Assembly (NCBI GenBank): GCA_036387335.1
Contig: DASVTZ010000109.1
Location: 22,618 to 86,617 of the forward strand
Source of the DNA: Longimicrobium sp.
GTDB lineage: Bacteria; Gemmatimonadota; Gemmatimonadetes; Longimicrobiales; Longimicrobiaceae
Direction of reading: 5' to 3'
DNA: 64,000 nucleotides
Positions 34,504-44,272 of the stretch are shown piece after piece. Position 1 is the first letter of the stretch; each line of letters begins with the position of its first letter. The notes below the pieces were generated by a model, which was not told the DNA's origin, made no database searches, and saw nothing but the letters and a program-made list of their open reading frames with translations. The translations under genes and the position numbers were made by a program.

Positions 34504-35469
34504 GTGAGCGATCACGAGAGCCGAAACAAGCGGGTAGCCGCCTTCCTGGACGGCCGCATGGACGCGCGTAGCCGCGAGGACATGCTGGTCCACCTCGCCG
34601 GGAGCGACGAGGACCGCGAGGTTGCCGTTGGCGCTGCGGCCATCCTGCGCCAGCTGGAAGAGGAGGACGCCGCCGCGGCTGCTTCCGTGGAGGAACCCGA
34701 CTCTCGCGAGACGGCGGTGATCCCCCTTGACACGCGCCGAGCCGAGCCCGCTCGCGAGCTCCGCCGACGCGCGCCCGTCTTGCAGTGGCTCGCGGCGGCG
34801 GCGGTGCTGGCGGGGATCGCGCTGTTCAGCGGCCGTGCGCTGCAGGACCGCGCCGCCGGCGAGCCGGTGCGCATCGCCGCGCGGCTGGAGCACGGCGCCG
34901 AGGGCCTCCCCGCGGGATGGACCGAGCGGCGCCCGTGGACCTCCGCCCGCGGAGACGACCCCGGCCGCGCCCTCACGCCCGGCGCGCGGCGGGCGAGCTC
35001 CGCGCGTGCCGGCGCGATGCTGGTGGACCTCTCGGTGGCGGTGCAGGCGCGCGACGCGGCCGCGACGCGCGTGCTCGCCGCCCAGCTCGCCGCCCGCTTC
35101 GACCCCCAGGGCGGCCGCGCCGGCGCCCCACGCAAGATCACCGACAGCGCTGGCGGAAGCCCCGAGCGCCTGCGTCCCCTGATCGGCGAGGCCACGAAGC
35201 GGATCGAGGACCGGCTGGACCGCGACGTGCTACGACTGGGAGCCTGGACCGAAGCCGCCGGCCTTGCCGCCGCGCGGAGGGACGCCGCCTTCTTCCGCGA
35301 CCGTTCGACGCGGCGGATCCTCGACCGCGCCGGGCGCCTCACCCAGGCCGATCCGTCCGCCGACGCTGCATTGAAGCAGGTGCGGCTCCACCTCTCCGCC
35401 GATCCTCCGCGCTGGGAGGCGCTCGCCCCCGCGCTCGACGCGCTGGCCCGCGAGCTCGCGACCGAGTAA
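34504..35469 (+). CDS. Anti-sigma-like single-TM protein
   Basis: 321 aa from a GTG behind a good AGGAGG site (34492-34497, 6-base spacing). The N-terminal cytoplasmic part (RVAAFLDGRMDARSREDMLVH) resembles the entry of anti-sigma proteins but has no zinc-binding HxxxCxxC. One membrane helix near 97-113 (WLAAAAVLAGIALFSG) follows, then an Ala/Arg-rich helical periplasmic region. Location after the sigma gene is the main support for the call. Confidence 0.7.
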   Translation: MSDHESRNKRVAAFLDGRMDARSREDMLVHLAGSDEDREVAVGAAAILRQLEEEDAAAAASVEEPDSRETAVIPLDTRRAEPARELRRRAPVLQWLAAAAVLAGIALFSGRALQDRAAGEPVRIAARLEHGAEGLPAGWTERRPWTSARGDDPGRALTPGARRASSARAGAMLVDLSVAVQARDAAATRVLAAQLAARFDPQGGRAGAPRKITDSAGGSPERLRPLIGEATKRIEDRLDRDVLRLGAWTEAAGLAAARRDAAFFRDRSTRRILDRAGRLTQADPSADAALKQVRLHLSADPPRWEALAPALDALARELATE

Positions 35470-35474
35470 AACAG

Positions 35475-35571
35475 AAAAAGCATCACACAGAGAACACGGC
35501 GGCAACAGAGAGCCACGGAAACCCTCTTCCGTTCTCTCCTTGCCCCTCTGCGTCTCTGTGTGATGCTTTTT
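35475..35571. repeat. Dispersed hairpin repeat, CACACAGAGA subfamily, in a convergent gap
   Basis: Perfect 19-bp arms: 35475-35493 (AAAAAGCATCACACAGAGA) and its complement at 35553-35571, spacer 59 bases. It exactly fills the gap between two convergent genes, and the outer AAAAAGC/GCTTTTT ends make a good bidirectional terminator. Confidence 0.85.
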
Positions 35572-35577
35572 CGTGCC

Positions 35578-38500
35578 TCAGCCGCCGATGTACCGGAACC
35601 CCGCCCACGCAGCCGGGGAGCGCCGGTCGGGATCGCGCGAGCGGAGCATCTCCAGCTGGGCCTCGCGCAGCGCCGCGGCCGGATCGCCCGAGCGGCGGTA
35701 CGCGCGATGGAAGGCCAGCATCAGCGGCTGCGTCAGTCGGTCGTTCACGTCCCACAGGCTACCCACCACGCCGCCCGCGCCCGCTGCCATCAGCGCGCCG
35801 GAGAATCCCGCCAGCCCGCCTGACCGCCCCTCACGCGCGCGCACCGTGCGGCATGCCGCCAGCACCACCAAGCGAACACCGCGGAGCTGGAGCGCGTTCA
35901 CGGCCTCCGCGGTCAGGCGCCCGGTAGTGTCCGCTCCTGCCAGCACCAGCGCCGACCGCTCCGGCCGCGCGTCGTCGAACACCGCATGGCCCGCGTAGTG
36001 GATGACGCTGGCCCCCGGCGCGCGGCCGCGCAGGGCGTCGCGCGTGGCGGCCGGGCCCTGTAGCACCACGTTGGCCCGGTACAGCGCGCGGAGCGAGTCC
36101 GCCTCCGCACGGGCGCCGTGAAGCCTGTCGAGTGCGGGGTACTGCGCTGGGTCGAACGCGGGGTCGGCTACGAGCAGCGCGGGTGCCGATCGGTTGGTGG
36201 GCGGTGCGGGCCGCGCCGCTTCGGCCAGGGTGCCCGCGAAGCGTGTCGGATGGTCCTGCACCAGGTAGCGGTTGCGCCTTTGGTCCACGAGTGCGCTGAA
36301 GGGGACGCCCGCGATCTCGCCGTCCACCACGATCACGAGCGGCGTCCCGGCCGGCTGCAGTCGATCCTCCACGGGCCGCACCAGCAGCTGATAGAGCCGC
36401 GCGAGGTCCGGCCGGGCGAGTGCCGCTCGCGCGGGCGACTCCAGCGCGCCCACGCTCCGCTCGATGGTGGCGAGGACGTGGCTGCGCCGGACGGTCTGGC
36501 GCAGCAGGCGCACGTGGCTTCCGCGCACCGTCCAGGTGAGCAGCGTGTCGCCGATCAGGGCGTACTCCACCGCCACGTGCCCCTGCGCGGCCGCGGGAGG
36601 GCCGTCCCCCACCGCGGATGCCGCGTAGCCCGGCGCGAACGAGACGCGCCCGCGCTCCACCGCCTGCAGCGCGGCGATTGTGTCGCCCGCGCGCAGCTGC
36701 AGCATCGCCAGCTGGTCGAACCGGCTGCGCGCCTGCTCCATCGCCGCGGCACGCAGCGGAGCGTCCAGGCTCTGCGAGAGGCCGCGGATGTGGGCCGCGG
36801 CCGCGCGCAGATCGTCCGTGGCGCCGGCCAGCTCTCCCCGCGCGAGCCGCGCGTCGGCTCGCTGAAACAGGGCGGGGAGGAACCAGGCCGTGTTCCTCCC
36901 CTGGCTGAAGAACGCCACCGCCGAGTCCATCTCCGCCATGGAGGCCGTGCCGGGCGTCACCAGCGGGCGGGAGAAGTGCACCGTTCCCGCGAGCCACACG
37001 CGCGCCGCCCCGGCGGGGAGCTCCGCGACGGACGACGCGGCGAGCTCCAGGTCGCGTGCCGCCTCCGGCGATCGCCGCTGTACCGAGCGGATGCGGGCGC
37101 GGCCGAGGAGGGCCTCCACGACCACCGCCGGGCGGCGGTCCCGCATCGCCACGGCGAAGTCCTCGTCCTGGATGACGGACGCGGCGCGGTGCAACTGATC
37201 CGTGGCGGCGCAGTTCGCCAGCGTGAACAGCGCGTTGTGCAGCCACACGGACGAGCGGTAGCCGCGCAGGGCCCTCAGCCCCCGGTGCATGGAGCCGTAG
37301 GCGGCGAGCGTGTCGCGATTGCGGTAGGCGGCTTCGCCTCCCATCGCCCACATCGCTCCCATGAACTCCCTTTCTCCCGCGCTCTCGAACAGCCGGGCGG
37401 AGGCCTGAAAGGGGGCACGCGCGCGGGCTGGATGGCCACCGCGGAGCAGTCCCGTGGCGCGCATCCACAGTGCGCGCGCGGCCAGGGCGGGATACCGGAC
37501 GGGATCTATGCGGGGGAGGATCTCAGTGAACACGGACTCAGCCCTGCCGTATCTGCGCGCGTACACCTCTCCGGCGCCCCGGAACACTTCGGCCGAGATC
37601 GCGAGCACGGGCGAGGGCGGCCGCGCGTTCACGATGCTGGCGAACGAGTCTCGCGCGGCGACGTGCTCGGCGCTCTGGTACAGGCGCTGCCCCGCCGCGT
37701 ACGCCCGGTGTGCCCGGGCGAGTGCGCGCGTGGCCGCAGGGTCGGCGCTGGCCGCGCGGATGGAGCGCACCGCGTCCCCGAGCGAGGCGTCACCCCGCCG
37801 CGCCTCCAGCGCCTTCCCCAGCCGCTCCGCCAGATCGAGCAGCTGCGCGGCGCGCGCCGCCTCGCCGGATTCGTACGCCAGGCCCCAGTCGCCCAGCACC
37901 GAGTCCCACCCGTAAAGGCGCGCCTCCTGGGGGTGCGCCGCGGCGAACGCCCGCACCTCCGCCTCGGGAGCTCCGGGGCGGGGCGGCTCGGGAATGGGGC
38001 GGTGCTCGAGGGAGCGGCGCCGCTCCCTCGCCTCGTCCGCCCACCGGCTCTTCCCGTCGATGCGCAGGTACTCCGTCCAGGCGATCCCTGCCTGCTCGTC
38101 CAGCCCGAGCGTCTGCAGCGCGAGCGCGGCGTTGAACCGCGCGGCGCGGTTCCGGGGCTCGCCCTCCACCGCCTCCAGGGCGTAGTTCAGCCCCTCCACC
38201 AGGTCGCGGGCGTTCTGGGTGCGCTGCGCGCGGACGAGGTGCGCGCCCGAGAGGTCGACCAGCACCGACACCCGCCGGCTGGTGAGCCGCAGCGCCCTCG
38301 TCAGCCGGGTGATCGCCGCGTCGGCCGCCTTCTCCGTCTCGTCGTCGCCGATGAGGGCCAGGAGCGCCGATGCCTGGAGCGAGTCCGGGTCGGAGCTTTC
38401 CCCCGCGACCGCCACCGCCTCGAATCCCCCCAGCCGCCCCGCGTCTGCCCCGCACGACTCGCGCGGCACCGTTTCGCCCGCCCCCGGCCTGAGCACGGAG

Positions 38501-38709
38501 CACGAGCGGTATTCGACGGGGATGGAGAACAGCGGCGAACCTGTGCGCGCCGGCCGGGCGGCCGCGAGCTCGCTCAGCACCGGGCCGCGCGAGAGACCGC
38601 CACGAGCCTCCACCACCACCGCCCCCAGGACGATGACGACGACCGGCACCACAAGGTGCCAGCGCTTCAACGGCACGTTCGACAGTAGGCGCGTTAGGGG
38701 CTGAGGCAT
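35578..38709 (-). CDS. Membrane-anchored TPR-CHAT protease
   Basis: 1043 aa from the ATG at 38709. One membrane helix near 18-34 (LVVPVVVIVLGAVVV), about 600 residues of TPR-like helical repeats (for example NYALEAVEGEPRNRAARFNA), then a C-terminal CHAT domain with His in VIHYAGHAVF and Cys in LVVLAACRT, followed by AAGAGGVVGSLWDVND. This is the architecture of TPR-CHAT effectors, where the repeats sense a partner and the caspase-like domain cleaves it. It is convergent with the sigma/anti-sigma pair. Confidence 0.92.
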   Translation of the reverse strand: MPQPLTRLLSNVPLKRWHLVVPVVVIVLGAVVVEARGGLSRGPVLSELAAARPARTGSPLFSIPVEYRSCSVLRPGAGETVPRESCGADAGRLGGFEAVAVAGESSDPDSLQASALLALIGDDETEKAADAAITRLTRALRLTSRRVSVLVDLSGAHLVRAQRTQNARDLVEGLNYALEAVEGEPRNRAARFNAALALQTLGLDEQAGIAWTEYLRIDGKSRWADEARERRRSLEHRPIPEPPRPGAPEAEVRAFAAAHPQEARLYGWDSVLGDWGLAYESGEAARAAQLLDLAERLGKALEARRGDASLGDAVRSIRAASADPAATRALARAHRAYAAGQRLYQSAEHVAARDSFASIVNARPPSPVLAISAEVFRGAGEVYARRYGRAESVFTEILPRIDPVRYPALAARALWMRATGLLRGGHPARARAPFQASARLFESAGEREFMGAMWAMGGEAAYRNRDTLAAYGSMHRGLRALRGYRSSVWLHNALFTLANCAATDQLHRAASVIQDEDFAVAMRDRRPAVVVEALLGRARIRSVQRRSPEAARDLELAASSVAELPAGAARVWLAGTVHFSRPLVTPGTASMAEMDSAVAFFSQGRNTAWFLPALFQRADARLARGELAGATDDLRAAAAHIRGLSQSLDAPLRAAAMEQARSRFDQLAMLQLRAGDTIAALQAVERGRVSFAPGYAASAVGDGPPAAAQGHVAVEYALIGDTLLTWTVRGSHVRLLRQTVRRSHVLATIERSVGALESPARAALARPDLARLYQLLVRPVEDRLQPAGTPLVIVVDGEIAGVPFSALVDQRRNRYLVQDHPTRFAGTLAEAARPAPPTNRSAPALLVADPAFDPAQYPALDRLHGARAEADSLRALYRANVVLQGPAATRDALRGRAPGASVIHYAGHAVFDDARPERSALVLAGADTTGRLTAEAVNALQLRGVRLVVLAACRTVRAREGRSGGLAGFSGALMAAGAGGVVGSLWDVNDRLTQPLMLAFHRAYRRSGDPAAALREAQLEMLRSRDPDRRSPAAWAGFRYIGG

Positions 38710-38913
38710 CTGTACGTCACCCAATGCGGTAAACGACGGCCTGGCGAGTGGACAAAAGAGCGAGGAACGGCGGATTCGCGCCGTCACCGAATCGGGAATT
38801 GTCTCACACTACGCCAGCGGAGTCAACAGCGGCGGCGGTGTAAGCTCCCGCACGCCATCATATTGCGTCAGTTACCGGAAACGTGGGGTGAGATGCGCGC
38901 CCAGCGGAGCCCG

Positions 38914-39570
38914 CTACTGGAACTGCGCGCGGAACGCTTCGAGCTGGGCGCGCAGCTCCGCGACCTCTGCCCGCAGCTCCTCCACCGTCCGCTCCAGCGT
39001 TGCGACGCGGTCGTCATCCGCGGCGGCGCGGCGGGTGGCAACGGGCGGATCGTCGGCGGTCGTGTCGGCCGGCTCGCCGCTCATCAGGTGCGCGAAGCGG
39101 ACCTCCTTCTGCCCCGCGCGCCGGGGAAGGCGTGCGGCGAGTGGCTCCGGCTGGCGGGCGATCAGCGACTCCAGCACCCCCTCCAGGTCGGCGAGATCCG
39201 CGAACGGCTCCAGGCGGGCGGTGCGCGCGTACAGCTCGCCCGGCGTCTGCGCGCCGCGAAGCATGAGCACGCCCAGCACCGCCAGCTCCCGCCTGCCGAG
39301 CTCCATCTCCTCCCGCAGCAGGTGCTCGTACTTGGTCACCCGCGAGCCCGCCGGCTGGATCTGCCGCAACAGCCCGCGCCGCCGCAGCGCGACCGTCGCG
39401 GGAACGACCGTGTCCTCGTCGAGCCGCATGATCGGCTCACGGCTGGTCGTCTGGTTGCACGCCGCCAGCAGCGCGTTCAGCGACAGCGGATAATTGTCCG
39501 GCGTCGTGACCTCCTTCTCCAGGAGCGACCCGAGAATGCGCACTTCGACGTCGGTGAGCGGGGGCTGCAC
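38914..39570 (-). CDS. YceH/DUF480 family protein
   Basis: 218 aa. The N-terminal part (LTDVEVRILGSLLEKEVTTP, then YPLSLNALLAACNQTTSREP) is the diagnostic YceH start: two winged-helix domains in tandem. A Glu/Arg coiled coil closes the protein (TLERTVEELRAEVAELRAQL). Function in the family is poorly known, DNA binding being presumed. Single-gene unit. Confidence 0.92.
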   Translation of the reverse strand: MQPPLTDVEVRILGSLLEKEVTTPDNYPLSLNALLAACNQTTSREPIMRLDEDTVVPATVALRRRGLLRQIQPAGSRVTKYEHLLREEMELGRRELAVLGVLMLRGAQTPGELYARTARLEPFADLADLEGVLESLIARQPEPLAARLPRRAGQKEVRFAHLMSGEPADTTADDPPVATRRAAADDDRVATLERTVEELRAEVAELRAQLEAFRAQFQ

Positions 39571-39706
39571 GATCTGGCTCCTGTATCCGAAAGGTTATCG
39601 TGGAAAGAACAGCACGCATGTACTACACCGCGAATCAACTACCCGCGGATCACCACCCGGATGTCGCCGCCCACCCGCCCCAACCCCTGCCCCCCGCACC
39701 GACGCC

Positions 39707-39806
39707 GTAGGGGCAGACCTACGTGTCTGCCCACCCTCATCCCTGCCCAAATCCTCGCCCCCGCGCACCCCAACCCTGTAGGGGCCGCCCCACGTGGCTG
39801 CCCGTG
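39707..39806. repeat. Two units of a GGGC...GCCC hairpin repeat
   Basis: Units at 39707-39732 and 39778-39806, each GTAGGGGC, a 4-base arm, a loop, the complementary arm, then GCCC. They match, in reverse orientation, three units at 46371-46573. The surrounding gap (39571-39909) holds no gene and is otherwise C-rich low-complexity sequence. Confidence 0.7.
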
Positions 39807-39909
39807 CCTTCCGCCGCACCGAACCCATCATCCCGCACCCCATAACGCCGCCACACACTCATGTCCGTGTTCGCGGAACCGCCGCCAATCGCCTTCCGAT
39901 CGACCTTCC

Positions 39910-39955
39910 TTGACAAAACATGAGTGCACTCACAATTGTTCGTGAGCGCACTCAT
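39910..39955 (+). promoter_or_regulatory. TetR-type double operator over a -35 box
   Basis: TTGACA at 39910-39915, then TGAGTGCACTCA at 39921-39932 (a perfect palindrome) and TGAGCGCACTCA at 39943-39954, centres 22 bp apart, two helical turns. Together they form a near-perfect 36-bp palindrome (39920-39955) just before the TetR gene. A possible -10 (AATTGT, 39934-39939) lies inside it, so binding would block transcription: autorepression by the downstream TetR is the natural reading. Confidence 0.75.
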
Positions 39956-39990
39956 CTTTGTGCGTCACCCCCGCAACAGGACGGGTACCG

Positions 39991-40653
39991 ATGGCGGAAC
40001 CACGCACTCCCGCGGCAAAGAAAAAGGCCTCGCTCAGGACCCCCGGCCGGCGCGCGCGCAACAAGGAAGCGACGCGCGAGAGCATCGTAACCGCGGCGCT
40101 GCAGCTTTTTGAGAGCAAGGGCTTCGAAGCGACCACGACGCGCGAGATCGCCACGCGCGCGGGCGTCGCCGAGGGGACGGTGTTCAACTACTTCGAAACC
40201 AAGGACGACATCGCGCTCCACTTCTTCAAGACGGAAGTGGACCACGCCATCGCGGCCGTCCGCGCCGACGAGTCGCTGAAGGACGCGAAGCTGGAGGAGA
40301 AGCTCTTTGCGCTGATCCACAGCCAGATCGAGTTCCTGGCGCCGTACGAAGGCTTCATCGGCGCGGCGTTCGTGCGCGCGCTGCGGCCGTCGTCGAAGCT
40401 GGCGCTGAGCCCGCGCGCGCTGGAGCTGCGGGCGCGCTACCTGGACTTCGTGCAGGACCTGATCGAGGAGTCGCTCCCCAAGCGCCGCGCGCGCGAGCTG
40501 AGCTGGATCGCGCCGCAGGCGTTCTGGATCTTCTACCTGGGCGTGCTGCTCTACTGGCTGCACGACGCATCGGCCGGCAAGCAGAACACGCTAGCCTTCC
40601 TCGACCGCTCGCTGCGCTTCGGGACGACGTTTCTGCGCGAAGGAGGGCTCTGA
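39991..40653 (+). CDS. TetR/AcrR-family transcriptional regulator
   Basis: 220 aa. The N-terminal helix-turn-helix ([40 protein letters not shown]) is diagnostic. The ligand-binding C-terminal part is variable and includes [20 protein letters not shown]. It most likely represses its own operon through the double palindrome upstream. Its stop overlaps the start of the AarF-like kinase gene by one base (TGATG), so the three-gene unit is TetR, kinase, amidase. Confidence 0.95.
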   Translation: MAEPRTPAAKKKASLRTPGRRARNKEATRESIVTAALQLFESKGFEATTTREIATRAGVAEGTVFNYFETKDDIALHFFKTEVDHAIAAVRADESLKDAKLEEKLFALIHSQIEFLAPYEGFIGAAFVRALRPSSKLALSPRALELRARYLDFVQDLIEESLPKRRARELSWIAPQAFWIFYLGVLLYWLHDASAGKQNTLAFLDRSLRFGTTFLREGGL

Positions 40654-41957
40654 TGCGTACCGACGACGGCGCGGCGAGACGGGCGCTGCGCATGGCCGCC
40701 ATGAGCGCGGGGGTGAGCGGCAGCTACATCGGCTACATGGTGCAGCGGCTCTTTCTGGGCGAGGAGGCGCGCGACGACAAGCTGCGCGCGACCCATGCTC
40801 AGGCCGCGCGGCAGGTGACCGGCGGCCTGCTGGCGCTGCGCGGGCCGGCGATGAAGCTGGGCCAGATGCTGAGCCTGCAGACCGATCTGCTGCCGGAAGA
40901 GATGATCGAAGAGCTGGGCCGGCTGCAGATGGAGGCGCCCGGGATGCACCCCTCGCTCGTGCGCGCGCAGTTCCGGTCCAGCATGGGAAGCAACCCGGAG
41001 CAGCTCTTCGCCAAATTCGACCCGAAGCCGTTCGCGGCCGCGTCGCTCGGCCAGGTGCACGACGCGGTCACGCACGAGGGCGATGAGGTGGCCGTCAAGA
41101 TCCAGTATCCGGGGATCGCCGACGCAATCGCCAGCGACTTCAAGCTGCTGCGCACCATCGCCCTCCCCGCCCAGCTCTCGAAGTACGTAACCCGCGAGCT
41201 GCTGGACGAGCTGCAGACGCAGATCGTCGCCGAGACGGACTACGAGCGCGAGGCGGAGAACATCGACTTCTTTCGCACGGGGCTGGAGCCGCTCGGCTTC
41301 GTGCGCGCGCCGCGGGTGCACCGCGAGTACTCCAGCGGGCGCGTGCTGACGATGTCGCGCCTCGAAGGCGAGCACCTGGACACGCTCCTCGCCACGGATC
41401 CGCCCCAGGAGCTGCGCGACCGCATCGGCGCCAACCTGCTGGAGCTGTACTACTTCCAGCTCCTCCACATGCAGGCCTTCCACGCCGATCCGCACTGGGG
41501 CAACTACCTCTTCCGCCACGACGGATCGATCGGGCTGGTCGACTTCGGGTGCGTGAAGTACGTGCCGCCGAAGTTCGTGGAGAACCTCCGCAAGATCTTC
41601 CTGTATCCCGGCCCGCGCGGTGCGGAGGACTTCCGCCGCCTTCTGGAGGAGCGCTACTCGCTGTACGGCAAGCGGATCGGCGTGGCGACCACGCGGGCGC
41701 TGGTGCAGTTCGCGGAGCGCTTCTACGGGCGCGTGTACCCGCCCGAGGTCGAGCGCGACGAAGAGCCGTTCGACTTCTCCGATCCCGGCGCCCTGCGCGA
41801 CTACACCACGCACTCGCTGCGCGTGACGCGGGCAAAGGGCGCGCTTCCCGAGTACGCCTTTTTGGCGCGCGCGGAGGCCGGGCTGTACCAGACGCTCCAC
41901 CGACTGGGTGCGCGCGTCCACACCAGCCGCATTGTCCGCCGCTACCTCGACGGCTGA
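40653..41957 (+). CDS. ABC1/AarF (UbiB-like) atypical kinase
   Basis: 434 aa. KxGQ motif in [16 protein letters not shown], Ala-rich loop [12 protein letters not shown], Lys in VAVKIQYPG, ExD in [25 protein letters not shown] (catalytic loop) and [10 protein letters not shown]: the full UbiB/ADCK set. These proteins have ATPase-like roles in ubiquinone and lipid homeostasis. No C-terminal membrane helices are evident. Translation is coupled to TetR and, by a one-base overlap, to the amidase gene. Confidence 0.93.
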   Translation: MRTDDGAARRALRMAAMSAGVSGSYIGYMVQRLFLGEEARDDKLRATHAQAARQVTGGLLALRGPAMKLGQMLSLQTDLLPEEMIEELGRLQMEAPGMHPSLVRAQFRSSMGSNPEQLFAKFDPKPFAAASLGQVHDAVTHEGDEVAVKIQYPGIADAIASDFKLLRTIALPAQLSKYVTRELLDELQTQIVAETDYEREAENIDFFRTGLEPLGFVRAPRVHREYSSGRVLTMSRLEGEHLDTLLATDPPQELRDRIGANLLELYYFQLLHMQAFHADPHWGNYLFRHDGSIGLVDFGCVKYVPPKFVENLRKIFLYPGPRGAEDFRRLLEERYSLYGKRIGVATTRALVQFAERFYGRVYPPEVERDEEPFDFSDPGALRDYTTHSLRVTRAKGALPEYAFLARAEAGLYQTLHRLGARVHTSRIVRRYLDG

Positions 41958-43429
41958 TGGAGGCGCGCGAGGATCTCTGCTTCTTCCCCGCGCACCGGCT
42001 CGCGGCCGACATCGCAGCGGGCACGCTCAGCTCGCGCGACGCCGTCGCCGCGCACCTGGAGCGGATCGCGCGGCTCAACGGCCGCCTGAACGCGGTGGTC
42101 TCGCTCGACGCGGATCGGGCTCGGGAGCGTGCGCGCGAGGCGGATGCCGCGCTCGGCCGCGGCGAACCGTGGGGTCCGCTGCACGGCCTGCCGGTCACCA
42201 TCAAGGACACCTTTGACGTCGCCGGCCTGCGCACCACCTACGGCCATCGCCTGAGCGGGCGCAACGTGCCGGCGCGCAACGCCACCGTGGTCGAGCGCCT
42301 CGTCGCGGCGGGCGCCATCGTGCTGGGGCACACCAACGTGCCCGAGGGCGCGCACGACTGGCAGTGCGTCAGCCCCTTCTTCGGCCGCACATCCAACCCG
42401 TGGGACCTCGCGCGCACCCCCGGCGGCAGCTCCGGCGGCGCGGCGGCGGCGTTGGCGGCGGGCCTCTCGCCGCTCGACATTGGCAGCGATGCGGCGGGGT
42501 CCATCCGCGTGCCGGCCCACTTCTGCGGCGTCTTCGCCCTCAAGCCGACGGAGAACCGCGTGCCGGCGACGGGGCACTCCGTCATCCCCGGGATGCTGCG
42601 CCCCTTCCGCCGCATCGTCTGCTACGGCCCCATCGCCCGCACCGTCGCCGACCTGTCGCTCGTGCTGCCGCTGATCGAGGGACCGGATGGTCACGACTGG
42701 GAGGTGCCTCCTCCGCCTCCTATGTCGCCTGATTCCCACGCGCCACGCCGGTTCGCGCTGAGCTTCGGCCCCTTTCCGCTCGACGACGGCGTGCGGCGTG
42801 TCATCCAGGGCGCCGCGGCACGGCTGCGCGAGGCGGGGCACACGGTCGATGAGCGCGACCCGCCGGGCTTCGATTTCAAGGAGGCGCTGGACGTGTGGGG
42901 CCGCATCCTTGGCGCGGAGGTCGGCGGAGCCATGCCCGCGCCGCTGCGGGTGATGTGGCGCGCCATCCTCGGCCCGCGCTATGGCCGGAGCGCGTGGAGC
43001 CGCGGCTACGTCGCGGGCCTCGGCGGCGGCATGCGCTCATACGCGAAGGCGCTGGAGCGGCGCGACCGGCTGATCGGCGCCGCGGAGGCGTTCCTCTCGT
43101 CGTACGACGCGTGGCTCCTTCCCGCCGCCGCGACCGCCGCGTTCACCCACCGCCGGATCGGCGCGCGCATCCGCGTCAACAGGCAGAAGGTTGCGTACTC
43201 CCTTTCGAACGGCGCGCACTGCTGCGCCATCGGAGTGCTGGGCGCACCCGTCGTCTCCATCCCCGCCGGCCTGGACGAGGAGAGAGTGCCGGTCGGCTTC
43301 CAGATGGTCGCCCGCCGCTGGCGCGACATGGAGCTTCTCGATGTCGCCGCGGATGTGGAACGGGCGCTCGGCGGCTTCCGAGCTCCGCCCGCACATGACG
43401 TGTGTTCATCAGTCCTTGGTGAGCGATGA
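41957..43429 (+). CDS. Amidase-signature family hydrolase
   Basis: 490 aa. The Ser-Ser-Lys triad is visible: Lys83 in PVTIKDTFDV, Ser in PGGSSGGAAAAL (near 158) and nucleophile Ser182 in GSDAAGSIRVPAHF. Substrate unknown. GatA is unlikely since no gatB/gatC is near. The start overlaps the stop of the kinase gene (41955-41957). It ends 12 bases before the convergent S-4TM effector gene. Confidence 0.92.
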   Translation: MEAREDLCFFPAHRLAADIAAGTLSSRDAVAAHLERIARLNGRLNAVVSLDADRARERAREADAALGRGEPWGPLHGLPVTIKDTFDVAGLRTTYGHRLSGRNVPARNATVVERLVAAGAIVLGHTNVPEGAHDWQCVSPFFGRTSNPWDLARTPGGSSGGAAAALAAGLSPLDIGSDAAGSIRVPAHFCGVFALKPTENRVPATGHSVIPGMLRPFRRIVCYGPIARTVADLSLVLPLIEGPDGHDWEVPPPPPMSPDSHAPRRFALSFGPFPLDDGVRRVIQGAAARLREAGHTVDERDPPGFDFKEALDVWGRILGAEVGGAMPAPLRVMWRAILGPRYGRSAWSRGYVAGLGGGMRSYAKALERRDRLIGAAEAFLSSYDAWLLPAAATAAFTHRRIGARIRVNRQKVAYSLSNGAHCCAIGVLGAPVVSIPAGLDEERVPVGFQMVARRWRDMELLDVAADVERALGGFRAPPAHDVCSSVLGER

Positions 43430-43441
43430 CACACGATTGGC

Positions 43442-44272
43442 TCACGTGCTGGATGTGAGCCGCCAGGCGTCGTTCAGATCGGCTTGGTTGCGCTTCCACA
43501 GCCAGTCGGGAAGCAAAGGCGATGATGCGCGGCCAATCTGGTACTCATACCACTGTTTGATTGCGTCAGCCTCCGTGACTTCGCCTCGCAGCAGATGACT
43601 GCCGGTTGTGTACGAACGCTCACTTCGCTCCAAGAGCTTGTAATAGTTCCAGGGGTGTCGGATCGCCCCAAGAGAGAAGATCAGCAGCAGCCATGCTGTG
43701 ACCACCTTGCCGATGCTGGCTCGGGCGGTGACTGAGGAAACCTCGATCGACGCGACGATCAGGGCTGTGAATGCGAAAACCACCGCAACGCAGATAAGGC
43801 CGATCCACACCCGGAGCATCAGCTTCGACTGTTGCCGCGTGTACCAGGCAGATTCGACGAGGTTTTCGATCGCCTTGCGAGGACCAGAAGGTTCTGAACT
43901 TGTGAAGTACGTATCCGGAACCTGCGATTCGGTGAACCGCTTGCGAAGTGCCCTCGGCAGCTCCCACACAATGTCTCGCTTGTCCGCCTCGGTGATCTCC
44001 ATATTGAACGACCTGCACAGGTCCAGCTTCCGCAGCAGCGCTTCCGATCCGCTCTTTTCGACATCTGAACGCCACTGGAACAGTTCCGCTGCCACGGCGA
44101 ACGCAAATACGACACATGCGATGTAGAGAGGTGGTCGCGGAAGGAGTGCCGCGATTGCACCGACGAGAAACGCTGCCACTCTGCACGAATTAGCCACCGT
44201 CCAGAGGCGCTTCGCTCGCGTAAAGCGGTTCTGGTTTATGGATCGTAAGTCGAGCATGGTTAGTTCGTTCAC
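43442..44272 (-). CDS. S-4TM-type pore-forming effector of a CBASS-like locus
   Basis: 276 aa with four membrane helices: two in the first third (RVAAFLVGAIAALLPRPP and IACVVFAFAVAAELF) and two past the middle (IGLICVAVVFAFTALIVASI and KVVTAWLLLIFSLGAIRH), separated by a soluble helical part. This matches the S-4TM putative effectors that accompany CD-NTases: on binding a cyclic nucleotide they are thought to breach the inner membrane. Its ATG overlaps the CD-NTase stop (ATGA). Base composition is clearly lower in GC than flanking genes, a sign of transfer. Confidence 0.85.
   Translation of the reverse strand: MNELTMLDLRSINQNRFTRAKRLWTVANSCRVAAFLVGAIAALLPRPPLYIACVVFAFAVAAELFQWRSDVEKSGSEALLRKLDLCRSFNMEITEADKRDIVWELPRALRKRFTESQVPDTYFTSSEPSGPRKAIENLVESAWYTRQQSKLMLRVWIGLICVAVVFAFTALIVASIEVSSVTARASIGKVVTAWLLLIFSLGAIRHPWNYYKLLERSERSYTTGSHLLRGEVTEADAIKQWYEYQIGRASSPLLPDWLWKRNQADLNDAWRLTSST

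Noticed and set aside
41957..43429. Amidase as GatA of the tRNA amidotransferase
   Set aside because: No gatB or gatC nearby; it follows a TetR and UbiB-like gene.
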